Of a stretch of DNA of 64,000 nt, positions 21,743 through 29,551 are shown in pieces. Both the position numbers and the translations under genes were made by a program. How positions within the stretch are numbered: position 1 is the stretch's first letter; each line of letters starts with the position of its first letter. The notes under the pieces were generated by a model. The model was given only the letters and a program-made list of their open reading frames with translations. It did not search any database and had not been told where the DNA came from. Source of the DNA: Larkinella soli (GTDB taxonomy: Bacteria > Bacteroidota > Bacteroidia > Cytophagales > Spirosomataceae); the NCBI RefSeq assembly GCF_003703975.1, contig NZ_QTJY01000003.1, forward strand, positions 124,001 through 188,000, in the 5' to 3' direction.

Positions 21743-22132
21743 TTATTTTCTTCCGAAGTCGGCCGGGTTTTCACCCCAGCGGATTTTATCCCAATACCGC
21801 AGACGACGGTAGGAATCGTTTAAGGTCTGGAGTTTCACGTTGGCCCGGCGTACCAGGTCTTTCACCGTTTCGCTGGCCGTGGCGGGCGCTTTGCCCTCGC
21901 CGTTTCTCACCCACGCCATGGCGGTGCTGCTGTCGGTGTAGATGGTCAGAATGTCCGAGATCGAAAGTGCGTGGACAATCGCCAGAAATTCGGCCACGTT
22001 GTTGGTGCCGTTCCGGATCGGCCCGTAGCGGAACAGCTTTTTGCCGCTGGCAAGGCATACCCCCTGCCACTCCATGGCGCCGGGGTTGGGACAGCAGGAG
22101 CCGTCGACCACTATTCCAATCGAGGGTTTCAT
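21743..22132 (-). CDS. rnhA: Ribonuclease HI
   Basis: A 129-residue RNase H fold protein with the four catalytic acids in order: Asp10 (VVDGSCCPNPG), Glu48 (NVAEFLA), Asp67 (IYTDSST) and Asp125 (NPADFG). It cuts RNA in RNA-DNA hybrids, for example primers and origin transcripts. Length is slightly below the bacterial norm. It sits between the initiator and primase-helicase genes and overlaps the zinc-ribbon gene by four bases. The symbol is by family only; it is phage-encoded. Confidence 0.92.
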   Translation of the reverse strand: MKPSIGIVVDGSCCPNPGAMEWQGVCLASGKKLFRYGPIRNGTNNVAEFLAIVHALSISDILTIYTDSSTAMAWVRNGEGKAPATASETVKDLVRRANVKLQTLNDSYRRLRYWDKIRWGENPADFGRK

Positions 22133-22422
22133 GCGGTCTGGTAGCGTAGGCGTTCAATCTGTTCCTTCAGCGCCTGTCGGTAGCGGCTGTTGAGGGTTCG
22201 GATGTTGTCATAGCACCAGCTGAGCCAGCCCGCATCCTGCACCTCACCGATCCGCCGGCCGGTATACTTGCCCCAATAGATTTTTAATTCCGTCAGCGGC
22301 TGGGGCAGAAACCGCAGATGGGCCTTGCATTCGGGGCAGACGGCTTCCAGGTGGGGGCCGTTCTGACGGACCAGCGGCGTTGTGGTGTGGCCGCAGGTGT
22401 GGCAGGTCAGTTGTGCATCCAT
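22129..22422 (-). CDS. Zinc-ribbon protein with DUF3820-like segment
   Basis: A 97-residue protein with an N-terminal zinc ribbon (LTCHTCGH ... AVCPECKA). The second half (YWGKYTGRRIGEVQDAGWLSWCYDNI) resembles the small DUF3820-type module often attached to exonucleases and phage replication proteins. It overlaps both the initiator gene and the RNase H gene, so it is probably made together with them. A DNA-binding accessory in replication is likely; exact role unknown. Confidence 0.7.
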   Translation of the reverse strand: MDAQLTCHTCGHTTTPLVRQNGPHLEAVCPECKAHLRFLPQPLTELKIYWGKYTGRRIGEVQDAGWLSWCYDNIRTLNSRYRQALKEQIERLRYQTA

Positions 22423-23291
22423 GAGAATTGGCGGACGGGTTTTGGTTTCGGTTGGTTTTCCTGGCGGAACTCGGGCTGTAGCAGTTCCTGATAGGTTTCC
22501 TGTCCGGGCGGACGCTCCTGCGGCTTTTCTTCCGGGATCCGGGGTTTGCGTTCGCAGTATTTGCGGTAGTCTTCGTCGGTTTCCTCGAATACCACCCCCG
22601 TCCAGTTTCGCTCGATAGTGGTTTCCATGAGCTTGATGCTGAAAGCTTCGTCGTAGCGGGCGAGTTTGTTCAGCGACAACTGGAGGGCGTTAGCGGATTT
22701 AGTAGACCATTTCGGTTGACGGGTCAACTGGCCCCACACGGTTTTGAAGCGGTCGGTGGCAAAGTCGGGGAAAGCAAGTTCGGCGGGTTTTTGGGCCTTC
22801 CTTTTCGATGGCTTGGCTGCGGGGGCGTCTTCTTCACTGCTCTTCGCTTCAACCGGCTGAGGCTCTCTCTCTTTTTCAGTATTGTTTTCAGTATTATTAT
22901 TTTTGTGTGCAGTTTCTTCACACCTTTCCTGTGCAGTTTCTTCACAGGGGGTGTGAACTTCCTTCACAGGGTGTGCAGTTTCTTCACAGGGGGGGGTGTG
23001 CAGTTTCTTCACACCTTGAACGGCATCATACCAAAGGTCGGTCGTGCGTAAAAAGTCGCTTTCGTTGCGTTCGACCAACCCTTTTTCCTCAAGGACTTGA
23101 ACGATGGTAATGATGGCCCGGCGGGACATGCCCATTTCATCGGCCATTTTTCCGCGTGACTGGCTGCACCACCCTGGAACCGGCGCTTTAGGATTGGCCG
23201 ACAGGTTATAGATCATGTCCGCAATGCAGTATTCATTGCAGGAGAGGCCGAAGTGCTTACGGACCTGGTGTAGGACAGTCGTATACAGCAT
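22407..23291 (-). CDS. Phage replication initiator with intragenic origin
   Basis: A 294-residue protein with an N-terminal winged-helix domain (about residues 1-95; KMADEMGMSRRAIITIVQVLEEKGLVER). A low-complexity middle has a repeated VKKLHTPPCEETAH-like unit, and the C-terminal half is DnaD/O-protein-like (FKTVWGQLTRQPKWSTKSANALQLSLNKL). The repeated unit is encoded by direct DNA repeats, so the gene probably contains the origin that its product binds, as lambda O does. It is the second gene of the early operon, followed by the RNase H and primase-helicase genes. Confidence 0.8.
   Translation of the reverse strand: MLYTTVLHQVRKHFGLSCNEYCIADMIYNLSANPKAPVPGWCSQSRGKMADEMGMSRRAIITIVQVLEEKGLVERNESDFLRTTDLWYDAVQGVKKLHTPPCEETAHPVKEVHTPCEETAQERCEETAHKNNNTENNTEKEREPQPVEAKSSEEDAPAAKPSKRKAQKPAELAFPDFATDRFKTVWGQLTRQPKWSTKSANALQLSLNKLARYDEAFSIKLMETTIERNWTGVVFEETDEDYRKYCERKPRIPEEKPQERPPGQETYQELLQPEFRQENQPKPKPVRQFSWMHN
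22861..23013. other. Putative phage replication origin: iterons plus AT-rich element
   Basis: Four exact copies of TGTGCAGTTTCTTCACA (22,906-22,922; 22,930-22,946; 22,972-22,988; 22,997-23,013) and one degenerate copy (22,952-22,968) lie 20-25 bases apart start to start. Each is an imperfect inverted repeat (TGTG...CACA). Directly beside them, 22,876-22,905, is a 30-base stretch almost free of G and C suited to unwinding. The layout inside the initiator gene is that of lambda-type origins. Confidence 0.75.
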
Positions 23292-23294
23292 GAC

Positions 23295-23594
23295 CTACAC
23301 ACTTTGCAACATTTCTTGCTTTTTCCGGCGTCGATCCTGAATCTCCTGCTCATGCCGGGCCAGCACCACCTCGGCGGCTTCAAGCACATCGGGGTTATAG
23401 CAGTCATCGCCCCATAAGCTCCTGATGATGTACTTTTTGGAAACGTCAATATTCCACTCGTGGAGGACTTTTTGAATTTTGGTGCTGTAGTTAGATACCT
23501 TTTCGCCTGTGGTTCCATCCGGATTGATACCCCTCAAACGACCGTACACTAGTTCTCTGCGACCATTTGTGTCAATTTTTTTTGCGTTTCTCAT
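23295..23594 (-). CDS. First gene of the phage early operon, hypothetical
   Basis: A 99-residue basic protein (MRNAKKIDTN...) with a charged helical C-terminus (EQEIQDRRRKKQEML). It is divergent from the regulator gene and follows the promoter/operator module at 23,637-23,660 with a leader of about 36 bases. Its place is that of a Cro-like or other early regulator, but no helix-turn-helix is certain. The initiator gene starts four bases downstream. Confidence 0.65.
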   Translation of the reverse strand: MRNAKKIDTNGRRELVYGRLRGINPDGTTGEKVSNYSTKIQKVLHEWNIDVSKKYIIRSLWGDDCYNPDVLEAAEVVLARHEQEIQDRRRKKQEMLQSV

Positions 23595-23611
23595 ATATTT
23601 GGGTACATTTG
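23581..23611 (+). promoter_or_regulatory. Promoter of the XRE-type regulator gene
   Basis: TTTG (23,581-23,584), 19 bases, then TACATTTG (23,604-23,611) matches the Bacteroidota TTTG-N19-TAnnTTTG promoter exactly. It points toward the regulator start at 23,710. The -7 element overlaps one copy of the octamer ACATTTGT, and an operator-like site lies just downstream at 23,646-23,660, so autoregulation is likely. Confidence 0.65.
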
Positions 23612-23636
23612 TCCGTGTTTGTAAATCTTTGCCTTA

Positions 23637-23660
23637 CAAATATAAACAAATGTTTCCAAA
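23637..23660 (-). promoter_or_regulatory. Leftward early promoter with overlapping operator (copy 2)
   Basis: Minus-strand TATATTTG (23,644 to 23,637) is a perfect -7 element for the operon starting at 23,594. ACAAATGTTTCCAAA (23,646-23,660) is adjacent upstream, identical in sequence and spacing to the copy at 18,556-18,570. The shared site predicts that one repressor controls both leftward operons. Confidence 0.7.
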
Positions 23661-23709
23661 CTAAGAAAGAATTGTTTCCTAATAATTTCACAAACTCCCC
23701 ATCAACCTA

Positions 23710-24225
23710 ATGGAAGAAAAAGAAAGGCTGCGTAAGTACGTGGTCGATTTTATGAACCGAAAGGGCGGCTATGCCGAGGTGGCCAAAGCCTCCGGTATCA
23801 GCCGGCAATTGCTTAAACACGTGGACAGTGGAAGGAATGCCCCCGGTGTTGAAGTCCTTCGGGAGCTATTTGAAAAGTTTCCCAACGAATTTGATTTGCT
23901 GGAAGCGATCACTGGTAAGCCTGGACTCGGAGGTTCCAAAGAGGGAACAAAGGAAGCGACCGTCTATAAGGCCCAGCTGAAGCAGGCCGAAGAGGTTGCC
24001 GCAAAGGAACGGCAGGAAAAAGAAAAGGAACGCCGGGAGAAGGAAGAAGCCCAAAGGGAGCTGGTTACAACCCAGAAGGAGTTCATCAATTTTATGCGTG
24101 AAGTAAAATTGGGAAAATCTGAGGGTGTATCCAGAACGCCGGTGCTGGCTGAATACTTTGACTGGATGGAAACCTGCGAACGCTACCAGAGTCTGAGCGG
24201 CCGCATGGTGAAGGCCAGTGCCTAA
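23710..24225 (+). CDS. XRE-type phage regulator with coiled coil
   Basis: A 171-residue protein. Residues about 5-65 form a helix-turn-helix of the XRE kind (YAEVAKASGISRQLLKHVDSGRNAPGV). A strongly charged coiled coil follows (about residues 85-130, KQAEEVAAKERQEKEKERREKEEAQREL), then a short C-terminal domain. It is divergent from the early operon with operator-like repeats between, the classic place of a lysogeny repressor. It lacks a LexA-like peptidase domain, so induction would not work by self-cleavage. Confidence 0.75.
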   Translation: MEEKERLRKYVVDFMNRKGGYAEVAKASGISRQLLKHVDSGRNAPGVEVLRELFEKFPNEFDLLEAITGKPGLGGSKEGTKEATVYKAQLKQAEEVAAKERQEKEKERREKEEAQRELVTTQKEFINFMREVKLGKSEGVSRTPVLAEYFDWMETCERYQSLSGRMVKASA

Positions 24226-24292
24226 AGTTCAGTACAGCAGCGGGTACACCCGATTGACCTATGGGGTCAAAACGGCTAAAACAGCGGAAAAG

Positions 24293-24333
24293 CCGTCTTT
24301 CAGAACCTCCATTCTGGGGGATTTGAAAGACGG
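24293..24333. terminator. Bidirectional terminator-like hairpin
   Basis: CCGTCTTTCA (24,293-24,302) and TGAAAGACGG (24,324-24,333) form a perfect 10-bp stem between the convergent regulator gene and the host gene at 24,354. No long T-run follows on either strand, so termination may be partial. It also marks the probable prophage edge. Confidence 0.55.
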
Positions 24334-24353
24334 TTTACCGTAGAGAGTAGCGG

Positions 24354-25097
24354 TCAGGCGGTGGCCTGCCGTTCGACGAGCCGCCCGGCCAGGGGCAGCA
24401 GGGTATGTTCCAGCGGCAGCCGGCGTCTGGACTCCACCATGAAGGTGGCCGGGTTGGGCAGGTGGGGCCGCCGGCGGATGAGATCGAGTTTCAGGGCCTC
24501 GAACGTCCGGCCGATGCCTTTCCGGACCGAGTCGATGTACTGCGTCCGGACGGACGGGTCACCGACCGGATCGGCGGCCGGGTTCGGCCGAAAGGACGGC
24601 AGACCGCTCCACTTCAGGCAGAAGTAATAGATGTGCGTCTGGGCATGGTCCGTCCAGTGCAGAAACAGGTAGCCTTCGTTGCGGTACAGGGGCAGCATCC
24701 CGATGGGAATCAGTTTCAGCCCGGCTTCGATTTCGTCGGCCATCTGCTGGCCTTCGCTGAGCGTTTTCCCGAAACGCGGCACCGCAAAATCGATGATGGA
24801 GTCGATTTCCCGGAGTTTTTCATCTTCGTCTACGCGGGAAGTGTACTGAAAGCCAAGAGTTTCCCAATCAATTCCGGTAACTTCTTTTGGAAATGAGGCC
24901 GAAAGTGTACCTTTACGGGCCCTAAACCGGAGGCCGCTCTCGTAGTGGTCGCGTAATTCTGTCAGATCGGGGTAAAACTTTTTGTCAGAGAAGTGTCGCT
25001 GAACATGTTGGAGGTATGCCAGAACGACAAATTTTTTGTACTCAAAATCGATCCAATTCTGAGTCAACCAGTCTTTCTGAAGGTTTTTCATCGGCAT
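24354..25097 (-). CDS. Conserved Bacteroidota protein of unknown function
   Basis: A 247-residue soluble protein starting MPMKNLQKDWLT, with ATG at 25,097 or two codons later; a TTG further upstream is less likely. The opening (KDWLTQNWIDFEYKKFVVLAYLQ) resembles a chromosomal Bacteroidota protein family I recall but cannot name. The rest mixes a helical DEKLREIDSIIDFA part with a beta-rich IYYFCLKWSGLP part. It is probably a host gene just outside the prophage. Function unknown. Confidence 0.7.
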   Translation of the reverse strand: MPMKNLQKDWLTQNWIDFEYKKFVVLAYLQHVQRHFSDKKFYPDLTELRDHYESGLRFRARKGTLSASFPKEVTGIDWETLGFQYTSRVDEDEKLREIDSIIDFAVPRFGKTLSEGQQMADEIEAGLKLIPIGMLPLYRNEGYLFLHWTDHAQTHIYYFCLKWSGLPSFRPNPAADPVGDPSVRTQYIDSVRKGIGRTFEALKLDLIRRRPHLPNPATFMVESRRRLPLEHTLLPLAGRLVERQATA

Positions 25098-25390
25098 TAC
25101 TGTACTGAATTCGATTGGTGCTGTCGTCAATTAAGATAACGAAAAATCAAACTCTGCCAAATAGTCTTCGGCCATTTTTTTTCTTCGCAGAAAACTCTTC
25201 TCCCTAATCGATTGATTACCAAACTGGCAGAATCAAACCGGAAAATTTGTCAGTTTTAAGGCAGCGGCCGGACTTGGCATAATATGTGTCAGTGGCGGAT
25301 GCGAAACCTTTTGGCGGTGGCGGACACCGGATCCGAAGCCGTCCCGACGAGAATAACACAGTTCTAACATCTAAACACAAGCCCATTACT

Positions 25391-25684
25391 ATGGAAGCAG
25401 TAACGGAAAGTAAAGTAAACGTAAGACCGTTGGCTGACCGGGTGCTGGTTGAACCGGCTCCTGCTGAAGAAAAAACCGCATTTGGTATCATCATCCCCGA
25501 TACGGCGAAAGAGAAGCCCCAGCGCGGTACCATCGTAGCCGTCGGTACGGGCAAGAAGGATGAGCCGCTGACGGTACAGGTCGGCGACACGGTTCTGTAC
25601 GGCAAATACGCCGGTACGGAAATCACCGTGGAAGGCAGGGAATACCTCATCATGCGTGAGTCCGACATCTTCGCGATTGTCTGA
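25391..25684 (+). CDS. groES: Co-chaperonin GroES
   Basis: A 97-residue GroES with [26 protein letters not shown] (including the mobile loop), [24 protein letters not shown] and the closing [14 protein letters not shown]. Its heptamer caps GroEL during protein folding in the cytoplasm. It is the first gene of the usual groES-groEL operon, 67 bases upstream of groEL. The ATG at 25,391 is the natural start. No CIRCE element (TTAGCACTC-N9-GAGTGCTAA) was seen in the 260 bases upstream, so HrcA-type control is not supported here. Confidence 0.98.
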   Translation: MEAVTESKVNVRPLADRVLVEPAPAEEKTAFGIIIPDTAKEKPQRGTIVAVGTGKKDEPLTVQVGDTVLYGKYAGTEITVEGREYLIMRESDIFAIV

Positions 25685-25730
25685 ACGGCTGCTTCGGCGG
25701 CCCGACCGTTTACTTCAATTCGTTCGTTAA

Positions 25731-27380
<1,650 letters not shown>

Positions 27381-27403
27381 TCAGCCTACCCGATTCCGTA
27401 CCG

Positions 27404-27430
27404 AAAACCCCGGCCGACGCCGGGGTTTTT
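27404..27430 (+). terminator. Rho-independent terminator of groES-groEL
   Basis: AACCCCGGC-CGAC-GCCGGGGTT forms a 9-bp stem with a 4-base loop and is followed by a T-run. It lies about 25 bases after the groEL stop. Confidence 0.9.
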
Positions 27431-27634
27431 GCATTTCGGGGAATCTGAGTAATAATTTCCACAGTAAAACCCCAAATTTTCTCCACAAAGCGACGATTCC
27501 GCAATCGAACTGGGGGCAAAATCGGGCCGATTTGGCCTCTTTTTCCCAGTAAATAACCGCTTCAATGCTTTGGCACGCTATTTTCTCAATCGTTAACCGT
27601 AGAACGTTATGTTTAACTAAATATAGGAAACGTC

Positions 27635-27799
27635 ATGGGAAATCTTCTGTACACCATTGCGGTGATTCTGATCATCCTCTGGTTAGTCGGTTTGGTAGGC
27701 TTCAATAGTTTTGGGCTGGGTAACATCATCCACGTATTGCTGGTAATCGCAGTCATTGCTATCATCCTTCGTCTGATCCGCGGTGACCGACCGGTATAG
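27635..27799 (+). CDS. Small lmo0937-family membrane protein
   Basis: A 54-residue protein, MGNLLYTIAV ... RGDRPV, with two hydrophobic spans (LLYTIAVILIILWLVGLVGF and IIHVLLVIAVIAIILRLI). This pattern is that of the lmo0937-type small membrane proteins, often stress-responsive, of unknown function. It is followed by its own terminator, so it is a single-gene unit. The ATG is the only start giving this family pattern. Confidence 0.8.
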   Translation: MGNLLYTIAVILIILWLVGLVGFNSFGLGNIIHVLLVIAVIAIILRLIRGDRPV

Positions 27800-27819
27800 G
27801 GGATGAATAAAGAATATTA

Positions 27820-27851
27820 AAAACCTCCGGACGCACTCCGGAGGTTTTTTT
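27820..27851 (+). terminator. Rho-independent terminator
   Basis: ACCTCCGG and CCGGAGGT form an 8-bp stem around a 7-base loop and are followed by a run of seven T. It lies about 20 bases after the small membrane protein gene. Confidence 0.9.
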
Positions 27852-27924
27852 ATGCCCGCCGGTTAAACCATGCCCCTCCCGCGCCGGTCCAACCCGCATT
27901 GGACAACCAACCGGATATTACGTC

Positions 27925-28350
27925 ATGAAAAAAGCACTTTTTGCGATAGTTACGGCCGCCCTCCTGATCGGGGGCTGCACCTCCCAGCGACCCACCACCA
28001 GCGACCGCTACGACCGGCGCGACGACTACGAGTACGGACGGAATGACCGCTACGACCGCGACCGGGACCGCGACGACTACGAAATGCGGGAGACCGGCCT
28101 CGAACGACGGCTCCAGCGCTGGGAGAACGAACTGGACCTGAGCAACCGCCAGAAACGCCAGATCCGCGACATCCAGGAACGCTACGAACAACGGGGCCTG
28201 ACCCGCGAAGAACGGAACGACCGGTATGCCTACCGGAAAATCCAGCAGCAGAAACGGCAGGAACTGCTCTCGGTGCTGACCCCCGCCCAGCGCGACCGGC
28301 TCAGCCAGCTCGAACAGCGCAACCGCGGCTACAACGACCGCCGGGGTTAA
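27925..28350 (+). CDS. Arg/Asp/Tyr-rich lipoprotein with LTxxQ motif (Spy/CpxP-like)
   Basis: A 141-residue protein with a lipoprotein signal (lipobox LIGGC, Cys near 18) and a low-complexity stretch rich in Asp, Arg and Tyr (RDRDRDDYE). The helical domain (LDLSNRQKRQIRDIQERY ... LLSVLTPAQRDRLSQL) contains an LTPAQ motif like the periplasmic stress proteins Spy and CpxP. A periplasmic chaperone-like or envelope-stress role is a reasonable guess, not proven. It is monocistronic, with a terminator at 28,361. Confidence 0.7.
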   Translation: MKKALFAIVTAALLIGGCTSQRPTTSDRYDRRDDYEYGRNDRYDRDRDRDDYEMRETGLERRLQRWENELDLSNRQKRQIRDIQERYEQRGLTREERNDRYAYRKIQQQKRQELLSVLTPAQRDRLSQLEQRNRGYNDRRG

Positions 28351-28360
28351 TCCACACCAG

Positions 28361-28390
28361 AAAGGCGCCGTTCGGCGCCTTTTTCTTTTT
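28361..28390 (+). terminator. Rho-independent terminator
   Basis: AAAGGCGCC-GTTC-GGCGCCTTT is a 9-bp stem followed by a T-rich run. It lies just after the lipoprotein gene. Confidence 0.9.
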
Positions 28391-28431
28391 CCGGGAATTC
28401 GATACCTTCCCCACTTCAACCGGTTCCCGTC

Positions 28432-29541
28432 ATGACCTCCTTCCGAACCTTCCTCTGCCTGCTCCTTCTCACCGGCTTCCTGCCCCACTCTCCTGGTTTC
28501 CCAACGCCCCCTCACCGCAAAACCACCGTGGCCATCCGGGGCGAACAGTTTTTCATCAATGGCCGGCCGACCTTCCGGGGCCGGAACCGGAACGGAAACC
28601 GGATCGAAGGGCTGCTGCCGAACGCCCGCATGGTGCAGGGCATCTTCGACGACCGGAACTCCGACACCCGTGCCAGATGGGCTTACCCCGATACCCGGAC
28701 CTAGGACCCCGACCGGAACACGCGCGAGTTCGTCGAGGCCATGCCGGTCTGGAACCGGCACGGCCTCTTGGCGGTTACGCTGAACCTCCAGGGCGGCAGC
28801 CCGGAGGGGTATTCCCAAAGCCAGCCCTGGATCAACTCGGCCTTCAACCCCGACGGAACCTGGCACCCGGCCTATTTCAACCGCCTAAGGAAAATTCTCG
28901 ATAAAGCCGACGAACTGGGCATGGTGGTGATTCTCGGTCTGTTCTATTTCGGACAGGATCAATTTCTAAAGGACGAAGCCGCCGTGGTCCGGGCGGTGGA
29001 CGGTACGGCGGAGTGGCTGTTGAACGAGGGATACCGCCACGTGCTGATCGAAATCAACAACGAGTGCGACATCCGCTACGACCACCCGATTCTGCAACCC
29101 GCCCGGGTCCACGAACTGATCCGGCGGGTGAAGGATAAGAAACGAAAGGGCGGCCGGCTGCTGGTCGGCACCAGTTTCAGCGGGGGCAAACTGCCGACGG
29201 AAAAGGTGGTTCGCGAATCGGATTTTCTGCTCCTTCACGGCAACGGGGTGTCGGACCCCGCCCGCATCGGGGAGATGGTCCGGCAAAGCCGCGCCCTCCC
29301 CGGCTACCGGCCGATGCCGATTGTTTTCAACGAAGACGATCACTTCGACTTCGACCAACCCGTCAACAATTTTCGGGCGGCCACGGCGGCCTATGCTTCC
29401 TGGGGCTTTTTCGATTACCGGATGAAGAATGAAGGCTTTGACGAGGGTTACCAGTCGGTGCCGGTCAACTGGCAGATCAGCTCGGCCCGCAAAAAGGGCT
29501 TTTTCGACACCCTGAAGGAAATCACCGGCGGTCTGCCCTGA
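28432..29541 (+). pseudogene. Secreted glycoside-hydrolase-like gene interrupted by an amber codon
   Basis: One reading frame encodes a signal peptide (MTSFRTFLCLLLLTGFLP) and a TIM-barrel glycosidase-like protein of about 369 codons, broken by TAG at 28,702-28,704. The frame resumes at once (DPDRNTREFVEAMPVW). Downstream are INNECDIRYDHPIL and IVFNEDDHFDFD, whose glutamates suit acid/base and nucleophile roles as in clan GH-A. From what I recall of the family a tryptophan stands at the stop, so TGG to TAG would explain it. It may be a true nonsense mutation, a sequencing error, or a natural suppressor case. Confidence 0.75.
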
Positions 29542-29551
29542 CCGGCGCCCT

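Larger units (their letters stand above)
1..24230. mobile_element. Prophage, right part (continues left of window)
   Basis: About 24 kb of short, tightly packed, mostly minus-strand genes include the diagnostic tailed-phage set: DUF5681-type small terminase, large terminase, HK97-type portal and MuF-type head morphogenesis protein. Replication genes, four DNA methyltransferases and an XRE-type regulator lie further right. The order from regulator to replication to packaging to head genes runs right to left, so capsid, tail and lysis genes should lie left of the window. The right limit is placed after the regulator, before the hairpin at 24,293-24,333, because the next gene looks like a host gene. 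No integrase, tRNA or duplicated attachment core was seen. Confidence 0.9.

Noticed and set aside
22906-23013. CRISPR-like array
   Set aside because: The repeats are only 17 bp with 3-8 bp spacing, too short for spacers, and lie within a coding frame. They fit iterons.
1-24230. Mu-like transposable phage
   Set aside because: A MuF-domain protein is present, but there is no transposase pair, and the terminase/portal set is of the ordinary tailed-phage kind.
25131-25390. CIRCE operator upstream of groES
   Set aside because: No TTAGCACTC-N9-GAGTGCTAA or close variant was found. A split TCTGCC/GGCAGA pair is too short and too far apart to call.
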